In this document: positions 8,767 to 17,407 of the stretch, piece by piece | How the letters are laid out: each line of letters opens with the position of its first letter | How positions within the stretch are numbered: position 1 is the first letter of the stretch | Assembly (NCBI RefSeq): GCF_000969645.2 | Contig: NZ_CP014222.1 | Span: 1,925,740 to 1,989,739, forward strand | Direction of reading: 5' to 3' | DNA length: 64,000 nt | From: Janthinobacterium sp. B9-8 | Lineage (GTDB): Bacteria > Pseudomonadota > Gammaproteobacteria > Burkholderiales > Chitinibacteraceae | The notes under the pieces: generated by a model | What the model saw: only the letters and a program-made list of their open reading frames with translations | What the model was told of the DNA's origin: nothing | The model's database searches: none | Translations under genes and position numbers: made by a program

Positions 8767-10074
8767 TTAGAAGCGGTAATTCAATTGCGCGCCAAATACA
8801 TTGGCATACGCAGAAACATCTGCATTCGTTGTTACAGTATTGCTGCTATCAATATTCGCCATGCTTGAATCTTTAAATTTCACGTAGGTATAAGCCACAT
8901 CCACTGACATATTTTTATCAATGGCGTAATTAAAGCCGGTAGAGAACCAATAACGATCGCTATCTGGCAAGTTAGCAATACGATATTTTGCCTGATCAGC
9001 CGGTGATTGATCGTAAGCCAGACCCACACGCAATTTCAAAGGATCGTTATACTGATAGCTCAGACCTAAAGAGAAACGATCAGTATCGCGCCATTTCTGT
9101 TCAATATCCGCATTAAAACCTGCATCTGTTTTCAGAATTAAATCTTGAAATTTAGAATGCCAGGTATGCGTCCAATCGCCTGTTAATGCGAATTGATCAT
9201 TTAATTTTTTATAAAAGTTAATTGCAAATGAATCTGGCGTTTCTAAATCAACCGTACCATTTGAATTAAGCAGTTTTGCACCAACAGCAACGCCCGGTGG
9301 AAATACGCTAGGAACGGTAAATTTAGTGTCACCCTGTAGGCTGTGGCTTAAGCTGGAGCGGTATGCCGCACCAAAGCGCAAAGTATCATCTACTTTCCAG
9401 GTCACACCCAGATTAAAGCCATAAGCCCAGTCATCACCTTCGTAATCCATTGAGCCATCAAGGGCCGGAGTAGGATTGCCACCCACGGTCGCCTTACCAC
9501 CCAAATCAATCATCTTCTTAAAGCGTGCTTTCATATATTGGGCGGTAACACCGGCCCCCACAGAAAACTGCTCATTGATTTTGTACGCAACAGAAGGATT
9601 GAGTGCTAGCGTCATTAATTCAAGATCGGTACCGTTGTAACGACCGATCCATTTTTCATCAAAATTGGTTTTATCACCAAACGGCACAAACATGGCCAAG
9701 CCCACAAATAACTGATCATTTACTTGATGGGTAACATAGCTTTGCGGAACAAACACAGGATCTGTAGGTGAACCGCCATCATTCCCGGTAACAGGCTTAC
9801 CGCGGCTATTACTCGCATTCAGATTAGAGAAGCTAATGTGTGGATCAACAACAATCAAAGCGCCCGATATATTGGTGCCGCGTAAATTAGTCATGCCCGC
9901 AGGGTTGTAAAACAAGACAGAAGCGTCTTCTGCCTCAGCAGCGTTTGAATTGGCAACACCTTGCGAGCTGACACTTTGCACACCAAAGTGATAGCCAGAT
10001 GCAAGGGCATTACCAGCTATAAATAAGCTTGCCACACCTAAAGTACGAATTGCCATACGAATAGTTCCAGACAT
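8767..10074 (-). CDS. fadL: Long-chain fatty-acid outer-membrane transporter, FadL/OmpP1 family
   Basis: FadL forms a 14-strand barrel that takes long-chain fatty acids across the outer membrane. The 435-residue protein has a signal peptide ending near NALA-SGYHFG. A FadL-typical N-terminal hatch follows (QGVANSNAAEAEDASVLFYNPAGMTNLRG), and the C-terminus is the aromatic strand AQLNYRF. AGGAG lies seven bases before the ATG at 10074. The upstream gap (10075-10305) contains a PsrA-like box at 10249-10262. fadN follows after 84 bases that contain hairpins but no clear terminator, so co-transcription is likely. Confidence 0.9.
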   Translation of the reverse strand: MSGTIRMAIRTLGVASLFIAGNALASGYHFGVQSVSSQGVANSNAAEAEDASVLFYNPAGMTNLRGTNISGALIVVDPHISFSNLNASNSRGKPVTGNDGGSPTDPVFVPQSYVTHQVNDQLFVGLAMFVPFGDKTNFDEKWIGRYNGTDLELMTLALNPSVAYKINEQFSVGAGVTAQYMKARFKKMIDLGGKATVGGNPTPALDGSMDYEGDDWAYGFNLGVTWKVDDTLRFGAAYRSSLSHSLQGDTKFTVPSVFPPGVAVGAKLLNSNGTVDLETPDSFAINFYKKLNDQFALTGDWTHTWHSKFQDLILKTDAGFNADIEQKWRDTDRFSLGLSYQYNDPLKLRVGLAYDQSPADQAKYRIANLPDSDRYWFSTGFNYAIDKNMSVDVAYTYVKFKDSSMANIDSSNTVTTNADVSAYANVFGAQLNYRF

Positions 10075-10248
10075 CGTCTATCTCCTACTGTGGCCAGTGG
10101 CCTGTGGTTTAGTCCTAAGCAGTTTATCTGCAACAAACCCCAAGTACTCTTTGGTACTTTCGCTAAAAGTAAGCTAGCCCCTGCTTATTTTTTGCTTTTA
10201 GGGCCGTTTTAATTTAGGTCTTTAAATGAATGCAAGCTTATTTTTATT

Positions 10249-10262
10249 CAAACAACTGTTTT
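10249..10262. promoter_or_regulatory. PsrA-like operator upstream of fadL
   Basis: CAAAC-AACT-GTTTT matches the published PsrA pattern CAAAC-N4-GTTTG except at the last base. It lies about 175 bases upstream of the fadL ATG. The arms of the stronger box at 13549-13572 (upstream of the TetR regulator) have the same spacing. Confidence 0.4.
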
Positions 10263-10271
10263 GGCGCATTA

Positions 10272-10297
10272 GGGATTTCATCCAAGGATGAAATCCC
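10272..10297. terminator. Strong hairpin after fadE
   Basis: Perfect 12-bp stem GGGATTTCATCC/GGATGAAATCCC with a two-base gap between the arms, lying nine bases beyond the end of fadE. In the minus direction it is followed by TAATGCG rather than a T run, so it may be an RNA-stabilising or processing hairpin, not a classical terminator. Confidence 0.5.
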
Positions 10298-10305
10298 CCT
10301 GCTTT

Positions 10306-12852
10306 TTATGACACTGGTGGTGTTTCTGTTGCTATTTTTACACTTTCTTGACCGGTGGCCTTAGTTACAACCGCACTATCGCTGACTTTAGCCTGATTCA
10401 AAATGTCGCGATGAATGGCGTTGTCATCAGAAGTGCTTAAGGTTGAATCAAAATCATCCACCATAATTACTTCACGACGTAAGCGGCGAGCCCGCTCTAC
10501 TGCTGCAAACTCAGCAGCAGAAATCAAACCAGTGCTTTGTGCTTCAGCAAGACGCTCAGAAGCGGTAATACTCTTTAAGCTGCCTTTACGCTGTGCATTA
10601 CGCAACTTGCCTTCCAGCGCTTCAGTTTCAATTACCGCCTTCAGAGCATGCTCTAACACACCAACAGGATCGCTTTCATCTTTAGAACGGTACATATATT
10701 GCGTCAGACGGTCGCGTGCTACCGATGGTTCCATCAATAGGCGGGCAATTTGTGTGCCATCGCTATCTGTTGCTGCTTTTAAGCTCAAACCAAGCGGGAA
10801 CACCAGAACACGCATCAAGAACGCCAACAGACGGCTTGGGTGGTTGGCCATAAAGCCATCCATTGCAACCTGGCAATCGTAAAGCGCCGAATCAACCGCC
10901 CAAGCCACAAGTGGCAAGTCTTCTTTAGGCGCGCCATCGTCATTAAATTTCTTCAGTGCAGCCGTCGCAATATAAAGACCTGACAACATATCACCCAAAC
11001 GAGCCGATAGTTTTTCACGGAACTTCAAGCTGCCGCCCAGTGAAGCCATCCCCATATCTGCCAGGAATGCAAAAGCAGAAGAGAAACGAACTACATTGCG
11101 ATAACGCTGAGCCATTGCGCCAGATTTTGGCGAGCCGACTAATTTAGCGCCAGTCAAACCCATCACAAAAGCACGTACTGCATTAGATACTGCAAAGCCA
11201 ATATGGCCAATCACTGCGGTATCAAAAGCGCCTAAATCTTTACTCATTGCAGCGCGTAATTCAGTCAGTACAAAAGGATGGCAACGAATTGCGCCCTGAC
11301 CAAAGATAATCATGCTGCGCGTCAGAATATTCGCGCCTTCAACGGTAATCGCAACCGGAATTGCACCGTAAGCACCGGCCAGATAGTTACGAGGCCCCGT
11401 ACATACTGCTTTACCACCGTGCACATCCATCGCATCGTTAATCACCTTACGCATACGCTCGGTGTTGTGATACTTCAAGATACCTGACAAGACGGATGGT
11501 TTTTCGCCCATGTCCAGCCCTGCTAATGCTAGGCGCTGCGCAGCGTCCATCTGGTAAGTCATCCCGCCGATACGGCCCAGCGCTTCGTCCACACCTTCAA
11601 AGCGGCCAATCGACAAACCAAACTGATTACGAATCCGTGAGTAAGCACCGGTGGTGTAAGACGACACCATACCCGAGGCAACCGACATCGCAGGCAGAGA
11701 AATACAACGACCTACCGACAAACACTCAACCAGCATGCGCCAGCCTTGACCCACATAATCTTTACCGCCAATGACCCAATCCAATGGAATAAAGACATCC
11801 TTACCCCAGTTTGGACCATTTTGGAACACAGCCGTACCCGGATAATGGCGACGACCAATATGTACGCCTTCGTGCTCGGTAGGAATCAGTGCGCAAGTGA
11901 TACCAATATCTTCTTTTTCGCTCAATAAATGCTCAGGATCGTAAAGCTTGAACGCCATGCCGAGCACGGTAGCGATCGGGCCCAGCGTGATATAACGCTT
12001 TTCCCAAGTCAGTCGAACACCCAGTACATTTTCATGATGAACACCGGTACGTGGGTCGGTATAGCTACCACGGCAAACCTTACCAAAGTCCGGAATACCA
12101 CCCGCGTCAGAACCGGCATCAGGGCTGGTCAGGGCAAAGCAAGGAATATCAATCCCTTTAGCTAAACGTGGCAGGTAGTAGTTCTTTTGCTCGTCCGTTC
12201 CATAGTGCTGCAACAGCTCGCCGGGGCCGAGTGAGTTTGGCACCATGACCGACACAGCTGCCGAACCAGAACGGGTTGCAATCTTGGTCACTACACGAGC
12301 ATGTGCAGTATTGCTGAATTCTTTACCGCCATACTTCTTCTTGATGATCATGCCCAAGAAGCCTTGATCTTTAATAAACTGCCAAGCATCGGCAGGCAGA
12401 TCTTTGTGCTGGGTAGAGATTTTCCAATCATCCAGCATCGCGCAAAGCTGCTCGGTTGGGCCATCTAAGAAGGCTTGTTCTTCAGCCGTTAAGGTGGCTT
12501 GAGGAATGGCGTGCAAACGATCGAAATCAGGCTTACCCGAGAACAGATCGCGATCCCACCATACCGTGCCGGCATCAACCGCTTCCTGCTCAGTTTGCGA
12601 CATCGCAGGAGTAATTTTGCGGAATACGCCAAAAATCGGGCCGGTTACCAGCACTTTGCGTAATGGTTTTACATTGGCAACCGCCAAAACCACCAGCGTC
12701 ACAATCGCCGCGGCGGGATGCCAGCCTAGCAATTGCACGCCCGCTCCAATACCAGCCAGCAAGAGAAGCGATGAAAGCCATAGAGGTGCGCGGCAATAAG
12801 CCAGCGCAGCCACAACAACGATGGCAAGGAGCAGACACATTAAGATAGTCAT
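10306..12852 (-). CDS. fadE: Acyl-CoA dehydrogenase FadE
   Basis: Catalyses the first, FAD-dependent step of beta-oxidation, acyl-CoA to 2-enoyl-CoA. From the ATG at 12852 it has 848 residues, similar to the large E. coli FadE (814). A hydrophobic N-terminal segment (MTILMCLLLAIVVVAALAYC) gives membrane association. The acyl-CoA dehydrogenase core follows, with ALTSPDAGSDAG as the FAD/substrate-binding signature and a DAMDVHGGKAV segment. A long C-terminal helical extension (DUF1974 type) follows. GGAG is six bases before the ATG; an in-frame ATG at 12885 overlaps the regulator gene and lacks a better site. The regulator gene upstream ends at 12866, leaving 13 bases between the genes, so they should share one auto-regulated transcript. 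Confidence 0.92.
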   Translation of the reverse strand: MTILMCLLLAIVVVAALAYCRAPLWLSSLLLLAGIGAGVQLLGWHPAAAIVTLVVLAVANVKPLRKVLVTGPIFGVFRKITPAMSQTEQEAVDAGTVWWDRDLFSGKPDFDRLHAIPQATLTAEEQAFLDGPTEQLCAMLDDWKISTQHKDLPADAWQFIKDQGFLGMIIKKKYGGKEFSNTAHARVVTKIATRSGSAAVSVMVPNSLGPGELLQHYGTDEQKNYYLPRLAKGIDIPCFALTSPDAGSDAGGIPDFGKVCRGSYTDPRTGVHHENVLGVRLTWEKRYITLGPIATVLGMAFKLYDPEHLLSEKEDIGITCALIPTEHEGVHIGRRHYPGTAVFQNGPNWGKDVFIPLDWVIGGKDYVGQGWRMLVECLSVGRCISLPAMSVASGMVSSYTTGAYSRIRNQFGLSIGRFEGVDEALGRIGGMTYQMDAAQRLALAGLDMGEKPSVLSGILKYHNTERMRKVINDAMDVHGGKAVCTGPRNYLAGAYGAIPVAITVEGANILTRSMIIFGQGAIRCHPFVLTELRAAMSKDLGAFDTAVIGHIGFAVSNAVRAFVMGLTGAKLVGSPKSGAMAQRYRNVVRFSSAFAFLADMGMASLGGSLKFREKLSARLGDMLSGLYIATAALKKFNDDGAPKEDLPLVAWAVDSALYDCQVAMDGFMANHPSRLLAFLMRVLVFPLGLSLKAATDSDGTQIARLLMEPSVARDRLTQYMYRSKDESDPVGVLEHALKAVIETEALEGKLRNAQRKGSLKSITASERLAEAQSTGLISAAEFAAVERARRLRREVIMVDDFDSTLSTSDDNAIHRDILNQAKVSDSAVVTKATGQESVKIATETPPVS

Positions 12853-12865
12853 GGAAGTCTCCGGG

Positions 12866-13513
12866 TTATTTGGCTGCTGGTGCATTCAGCCCAGCAGAAA
12901 TAAAAGGCATCAATTGACGAACCACCAATGCCGGATCACGGGCATTGACGAGTGAGCTTTCGGTAAAGAGGCGTAAAACATTATTACCAGCGAATGCATT
13001 AAACATAGCACTGGATAAAAAGTGGAAACGCCATTGCACATCTAATTCAGACAAATGTGGCAAAGCACGTCCTAATGCCACTAAATAACGCCGGGTTAAT
13101 TCGCCATAACGCTGTGGCATGGTTGCTTTTAATTCCGGATGCGGCTCAACAAAAGTACGAGCTAACAAACGAACAAACAACAAACCACCGTATTCTGGAT
13201 TTCTACCCATTTCTAAAGAAGCCATCACAAATGCTTCAGCAACTTGATCTGCAGTAGGATTAGGAATATGACTTTCTAATTCCTCAAGTTTGCCTAATAG
13301 CAATCTTGCAAATGGCTCCGCCCTGCGTTCAAATACCGCACGAAATAAACCATCTTTAGAGTGGTAGTAATAATTAACCGCCGCAATATTGACTCGGGCC
13401 GATTGCGTAATCATGCGCATGGACGTGGCATCAAAGCCGTGTTCAACAAAAAGAGGCTCGGCTGCATCCAAAATGCGGTTTGCTGTGTCTTGCGCCTTGA
13501 CCGATTCGACCAC
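12866..13513 (-). CDS. psrA: TetR-family regulator, PsrA-like fatty-acid-degradation repressor
   Basis: A 215-residue TetR-family protein. The helix-turn-helix is at about 10-56 (ILDAAEPLFVEHGFDATSMR, then VNIAAVNYYYHSKDGLF). The C-terminal ligand domain resembles PsrA/TetR_C regulators of fatty-acid metabolism. The GTG start at 13513 follows AGGAG seven bases upstream. Its promoter carries an exact PsrA-type palindrome placed over the likely transcription start, so auto-repression released by acyl-CoA or fatty acid is expected. It is co-directional with fadE and 13 bases from it. TetR membership is clear; the PsrA label combines operator, target and similarity, and FadR-type TetR proteins of Bacillus are an alternative name for the same role. 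Confidence 0.78.
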   Translation of the reverse strand: MVESVKAQDTANRILDAAEPLFVEHGFDATSMRMITQSARVNIAAVNYYYHSKDGLFRAVFERRAEPFARLLLGKLEELESHIPNPTADQVAEAFVMASLEMGRNPEYGGLLFVRLLARTFVEPHPELKATMPQRYGELTRRYLVALGRALPHLSELDVQWRFHFLSSAMFNAFAGNNVLRLFTESSLVNARDPALVVRQLMPFISAGLNAPAAK

Positions 13514-13548
13514 TTTAAGACTCCTGCTGGGTGTAGTTGATTTAGAAC

Positions 13549-13572
13549 AATTTCAAACGACCGTTTGAAATT
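13549..13572. promoter_or_regulatory. PsrA-type operator of the psrA-fadE operon
   Basis: Perfect inverted repeat with 11-base arms AATTTCAAACG/CGTTTGAAATT and a 2-base centre. Its core CAAAC-GACC-GTTTG equals the known PsrA consensus. On the minus strand it overlaps the end of the -10 hexamer TATAAT and continues downstream over the expected start point, an arrangement suited to repression. Confidence 0.75.
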
Positions 13573-13596
13573 ATAAGAAGTTGGGATTATTGTCAA
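13570..13596 (-). promoter_or_regulatory. Sigma-70 promoter of psrA-fadE
   Basis: Consensus hexamers TTGACA (13596-13591) and TATAAT (13575-13570) with a 15-base spacer, shorter than the usual 17. The operator begins within the -10 region. Confidence 0.6.
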
Positions 13597-13663
13597 GCCA
13601 AGACGTAAAAATAGCGGAAAACCCCTAGGTTTCCCGCCTATCAATGCAACACAATTCTTCCTT

Positions 13664-14077
13664 TTAGCTTTCTAGCATATCGCCATCGATGTAATACCAA
13701 CGGCCTTCCTCAAAAACGAAACGACTTCTTTCATGCAATTTCCAAGCTTTACCACCCACTTTATAACGCGCAATAAACTCAACTTCAGCATGTAGTGCTT
13801 GTGTCTGAGCGTCTTTAATTTTCAAGCCTATCCAGCGCACAGGCTCTTCATCGCCAAGCGTCGCTGGCCGGGTAGATGAATGCCAAGTCGCCAATAAGTA
13901 AGCATGCAAATTCAATACAAAAGCACTATAGCGTGAGCGCATCAATTGTTCTGCCGTCTCTGCTGCAGCGCCCTGGTGAAAAGGCGCACAGCATTTTGCA
14001 TAAATCCGGCCACTTTCACAGGGGCAATTCGTTTCTTTCAACTTTACAACTCCCACATAAAGCACTTGGCGCATCAT
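13664..14077 (-). CDS. ychJ: YchJ-family SEC-C motif protein
   Basis: YchJ/UPF0225 proteins are small, with an N-terminal SEC-C-like cysteine motif that probably binds zinc; function unknown. Seen here: CPCESG...YAKCCAPFHQG, then LMRSRYSAFV, and a C-terminal beta-rich NTF2-like part (AEVEFIARYKV...SRFVFEEGRWYYIDG). The start is uncertain. ATG at 14077 has GGAAG eight bases upstream. A TTG at 14041 (GGGAG eight bases upstream) would give MKETNCPC, which fits the family, whose members start just before the CPC motif. The divergent HAD gene lies about 100 bases away. Confidence 0.82.
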   Translation of the reverse strand: MMRQVLYVGVVKLKETNCPCESGRIYAKCCAPFHQGAAAETAEQLMRSRYSAFVLNLHAYLLATWHSSTRPATLGDEEPVRWIGLKIKDAQTQALHAEVEFIARYKVGGKAWKLHERSRFVFEEGRWYYIDGDMLES

Positions 14078-14170
14078 ACTCATTACTTCCAAATGTCGCC
14101 GTAATAATGCACAGAGCCGCAAGCCACGCTCTGGCGTAAAATGAAGCCCTTTTCTGCAAAGGGCCACCGC

Positions 14171-14836
14171 ATGTATCTGATATCCAAACCGCTAGCCGCC
14201 CTGTTTGATATGGACGGCCTGATGCTCGATACCGAAAGCATAGGTATTGAATGCTGGACCAGCGCCGCTACCACACTCGGCGTTGACATGCCACGAGCTG
14301 TGCTGATTGGCATGATTGGCATGCACTCCAGCAAAACAGATGTTTATCTGCTTGAGCACCTTGGCAGCCATGCCCCGATTGCAGAATTACGCGCCGCCTG
14401 CCATGCACTCTATATGGAACGCACCCAGGAGCCGATTGCCCATCGCCCCGGCCTGAGCGATATCCTCGATTGGCTGGAAGCGCAGCATATCCCCAAAGCA
14501 GTCTGCACCTCAACACGTCGCAGCATTGCCGAGCATCATTTGCGTGCTGCGGGTCTGTGGTCTCGATTTGAATTTGCCATTTGTGGTGATGAAGTCACCC
14601 ATCCTAAACCTGCACCTGAAATCTATCAAAAAGCCGCAGCTGCATTTAACTTGCCTCCGGCCTCATGCATCGTGCTTGAGGATTCTGACTTTGGCGTGCA
14701 AGCCGCCCATCAAGCGGGCTGCAAAGTTATTATGATTCCCGATTTACGCCCGCCATCGGCACACTCTGTGGCACTCAAAATCCCCATTCTTGGCTCGCTC
14801 ACCGAGGCAAGGAACTTACTGACCCAAGCCGCCTAA
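14171..14836 (+). CDS. HAD-superfamily phosphatase, beta-phosphoglucomutase-like subfamily
   Basis: A 221-residue HAD hydrolase. Motif I is FDMDGLMLD with the nucleophile Asp13 and acid Asp15. Motif II is the STRR stretch, motif III is HPKPAPEIY with the conserved Lys, and motif IV is LEDSDFGVQAA. A helical cap follows motif I, as in the PGM-like (GmhB/Pgmb/YniC) group, so the substrate is probably a sugar phosphate or similar small metabolite but cannot be fixed. The start at 14171 has AAGG eight bases upstream; an in-frame ATG at 14141 has no ribosome binding site. A bidirectional terminator follows. Confidence 0.85.
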   Translation: MYLISKPLAALFDMDGLMLDTESIGIECWTSAATTLGVDMPRAVLIGMIGMHSSKTDVYLLEHLGSHAPIAELRAACHALYMERTQEPIAHRPGLSDILDWLEAQHIPKAVCTSTRRSIAEHHLRAAGLWSRFEFAICGDEVTHPKPAPEIYQKAAAAFNLPPASCIVLEDSDFGVQAAHQAGCKVIMIPDLRPPSAHSVALKIPILGSLTEARNLLTQAA

Positions 14837-14846
14837 GTGAGCGCTT

Positions 14847-14900
14847 AAAACACGGCGAGATGGCGAATAATCATGATTTATTTTGCCAAAGCCGTGTTTT
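14847..14900. terminator. Bidirectional terminator between convergent genes
   Basis: AAAACACGGC (14847-14856) pairs with GCCGTGTTTT (14891-14900), with an inner stem GGC..GCC around an A/T-rich loop. A-rich and T-rich flanks serve both the HAD gene (+) and the 2-hydroxyacid dehydrogenase gene (-). Confidence 0.65.
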
Positions 14901-14919
14901 TAAATGAGTTGCACTTCAA

Positions 14920-15882
14920 TTACACCACGACATTCTTAGCTTCTCCCGCTAAAAACGCATCAATATTGTGAATCAACTGATCTGCCAATTGCTGCATAGT
15001 AAATTGCCCTGCCCATGCAATATGTGGTGTGATAATCAAATTGGGCAGGCTGATATCCAATAAAGCATTGCCATTTCTTGGCGGCTCCGTGATTAAAACA
15101 TCCAGCCCTGCCCCGCCTAATTGTCCTGTCTGCAAAGCATGCAGTAACGCCACTTCATCCACCAAACCACCTCTTGCCGTATTAATCAGCACCGCATCTT
15201 TTTTCATTAAAGCTAATTCTGCCTGTCCAATCAGATTACTGGTTTGCACATTAAACGGGCAATGCAAACTGAGCACATCGGCACGAGAAAGCGCCTCATT
15301 AAAATCGACAAAGCCCTGCCGCACTTCCTTTGCATGTTTTCTTTCAGCAAAGAGCACCTCCATACCTAAGGCACGAGCCAAGCTCGCCATCGCCTGCCCC
15401 AAAGCACCTGAACCGATTAAAGCCAGCGTGCTGCCTGCTAAATCGTGAATCGGCGCAGAAAAATGACAAAAGCTTTGTGCCTGCTGCCATTGACCGGCCT
15501 CAACATCCGCACGGTAAGCCAATAGCTGCCGCCGTAAAGCCAACATCAACATCAGCGCATGCTCAGGCACACCGGCTAAAGCATAATCACGAATATTACA
15601 AACGCGAATCCCCCGCGCTTTGCAGGCCACCAAATCAATCTGGTTATAACCGGTTGCGGCAACTGCAATCATTTTTAAATCTGGGCAAGCCGCAATCGTT
15701 GCTGCCGTAATTGGTACTTTATTGCTGATGGCAATATCAGCGTACATAAGGCGATCTGCCACCTCGCTCAAAGCGGTATAGGCATATTCCTGCCATTGAT
15801 GCGGAGCTTTTAAGGGGAGTAAAGTAAGCGGTAAAGAGTCTCTATCTAAAAACACAATCCGTGGCAGAATCCCTTGCAACAT
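14920..15882 (-). CDS. D-isomer-specific 2-hydroxyacid dehydrogenase (glycerate dehydrogenase/hydroxypyruvate reductase-like)
   Basis: NAD(P)H-dependent reduction of a 2-oxoacid such as hydroxypyruvate or glyoxylate. At 320 residues it is full length. Visible are the NAD-binding glycine motif LIGSGALGQAMASLARALGM (about 155-174), the NTARGGLVDEVALLHALQ block with substrate Arg, the LDVLITEPP segment with the catalytic Glu, and TPHIAWAG with the catalytic His. This set matches the HprA-type subgroup. The start at 15882 is 33 bases from the divergent DJ-1 start, so the two share a promoter region. Substrate is not fixed by sequence. Confidence 0.87.
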   Translation of the reverse strand: MLQGILPRIVFLDRDSLPLTLLPLKAPHQWQEYAYTALSEVADRLMYADIAISNKVPITAATIAACPDLKMIAVAATGYNQIDLVACKARGIRVCNIRDYALAGVPEHALMLMLALRRQLLAYRADVEAGQWQQAQSFCHFSAPIHDLAGSTLALIGSGALGQAMASLARALGMEVLFAERKHAKEVRQGFVDFNEALSRADVLSLHCPFNVQTSNLIGQAELALMKKDAVLINTARGGLVDEVALLHALQTGQLGGAGLDVLITEPPRNGNALLDISLPNLIITPHIAWAGQFTMQQLADQLIHNIDAFLAGEAKNVVV

Positions 15883-15915
15883 ATATCGCTCTCAATAAAT
15901 TTAAAAGGTAGCAAA

Positions 15916-16467
15916 ATGAATCAAGTCGATCTCTTTCTGGCATCCGGTTTTGAAGAAATAGAATTGATCACGGTGGCCGATATTTTACGCCGTGCGGATA
16001 TGAGTACCCGTCTTATTTCAATTAATAGCCAGCTGGCTGTAACAGGTGCGCATCAAATCACGATCCAAGCGGATGTGACTATGGATGCCGCCGATCACAA
16101 CGCCCATATATTAGTTCTGCCCGGTGGCGGGCCAGGCACGCAAGCCATGCTGGGCAGTACGGCGCTACATACCCGCTTGCAACAGCACCTTTCAGAGGGC
16201 AAACCCATAGCCGCCATTTGCGCCGCACCCATGGTGCTAGCCAAAGCGAATCTACTCAAGGGAATCAATGCAATCTGCTATCCCGGCTGCGAAGCCGCCT
16301 TACTTGAGGCGGGCGCAAATATTGTGATGGAAAACGTGGTGGTAGACGGCCTGATCACTACCTCACGCGGCCCCGGCACAGCAGCCGCATTTGCTTTTGA
16401 GCTGGTGCGCCAAATCAAAGGCGAGGCTCTATCGCAAAAGCTCAGTAAAGAAATGCTATTTTCCTAA
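15916..16467 (+). CDS. yajL: DJ-1/YajL/PfpI-family protein
   Basis: A 183-residue DJ-1-family protein: MNQVDLFLASGFEEIELIT with the conserved Glu after FEE, VLPGGGPGTQAM, and the nucleophile-elbow cysteine in AAICAAPMVLAKA, then TSRGPGTAAAFAFELV. The family acts in protection from oxidative and carbonyl stress (YajL/DJ-1; protein or methylglyoxal deglycase activity is debated). AAGG lies nine bases before the ATG at 15916; the frame is open further upstream but overlaps the divergent gene. YajL is the nearest named member; ThiJ is the old name. Confidence 0.82.
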   Translation: MNQVDLFLASGFEEIELITVADILRRADMSTRLISINSQLAVTGAHQITIQADVTMDAADHNAHILVLPGGGPGTQAMLGSTALHTRLQQHLSEGKPIAAICAAPMVLAKANLLKGINAICYPGCEAALLEAGANIVMENVVVDGLITTSRGPGTAAAFAFELVRQIKGEALSQKLSKEMLFS

Positions 16468-16477
16468 ATCATCCATC

Positions 16478-16511
16478 AAAAAAGCCCGCATTCAGCATGC
16501 GGGCCTTCCTT
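16478..16511. terminator. Bidirectional terminator between the DJ-1 gene and cheR
   Basis: Stem GCCCGCAT/ATGCGGGC (16484-16491 with 16497-16504), six A on the left and CTTCCTTTT on the right. It lies between converging genes. Confidence 0.8.
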
Positions 16512-16524
16512 TTAATACGTCGAC

Positions 16525-17340
16525 TCAAACTAATTCATACACCGTTTTACCGCGCAATTTAAATAATTGTGCGGCGTGATAAAGATTTTCAGAATGGCCA
16601 ACGACCAATAAACCCGATGATTTCATTTGCGGCGCAAAGCGCTCAAGAATTTTAAGCTGCGTGGGTTTATCAAAATAAATCATCACATTGCGGCAAAAAA
16701 CCACATCAAACGGGCCGCGGATTGTCCAAGTCGCCTCAACCAGATTAAGCCGCTTAAATGTGATCATATCGCGCAGCTCTTGCTTGGCCTGATAGCGCCC
16801 ATCGGGCAACTTATCAAAGAAACGCTTCACCCTTTGCGGCCCCATGCGCTCGACTTCTTCCCCTGCATAAATACCAATGCGGCCTGTTTCCAATACATTA
16901 GTGTCTAAATCAGTAGCCGTAACTTTAACAGGCGGGCGCATGCTATCGAATGCTTCGCAGGCCGTCATAGCAATACTATAAGGCTCTTCCCCGGTGCTTG
17001 AGGCCGATGACCAAACATGCAGTGCACCCGCACTGCGATGGGCCAATAAATGCTCAGCCAGAATCGGAAAATGATGTGCCTCACGAAAAAATGAGGTGAG
17101 ATTCGTCGTAAGCGAATTGGTAAACAATTCAAACTCTTTGCTATTGCCTTTTTCGAGCAGCTGTAAATAATCATTAAATGACTGCAAGCCCAAAGCGCGT
17201 AAACGCTTAGCTAGGCGGCCATAAACCATATCTTGCTTAGCAGGAGAGAGCGCAATACCCGCGTAGTTGTAAATTAACTTACGCACTTTTTCAAAGTCTT
17301 GCTCTGTAAATTGAAATTCGCGAGAAGGCGTTGGCAGCAT
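16525..17340 (-). CDS. cheR: Chemotaxis protein methyltransferase CheR
   Basis: Uses SAM to methylate glutamates of chemoreceptors during adaptation. The 271-residue protein has the N-terminal helical CheR domain (FEKVRKLIYNYAGIAL, then NSLTTNLTSFFRE). The SAM-binding methyltransferase domain follows: SSASSTGEEPYSIAM, TATDLDTNVL, and FDVVFCRNVMIYFD as the motif around the catalytic site. AAAGGA precedes the ATG closely. It stands alone here, with no cheA/cheY/receptor genes nearby, so it probably serves chemotaxis genes elsewhere. Confidence 0.93.
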   Translation of the reverse strand: MLPTPSREFQFTEQDFEKVRKLIYNYAGIALSPAKQDMVYGRLAKRLRALGLQSFNDYLQLLEKGNSKEFELFTNSLTTNLTSFFREAHHFPILAEHLLAHRSAGALHVWSSASSTGEEPYSIAMTACEAFDSMRPPVKVTATDLDTNVLETGRIGIYAGEEVERMGPQRVKRFFDKLPDGRYQAKQELRDMITFKRLNLVEATWTIRGPFDVVFCRNVMIYFDKPTQLKILERFAPQMKSSGLLVVGHSENLYHAAQLFKLRGKTVYELV

Positions 17341-17407
17341 GGTGATCCTTTAATCAATTTCTTAGAAACTAAACGGGGCGTACAAAAATATGTTTTATCT
17401 AAACGTG

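Noticed and set aside
10272..10297. Classical Rho-independent terminator after fadE
   Set aside because: The stem is perfect but no T run follows in the direction of fadE, so the terminator call was kept at moderate confidence.
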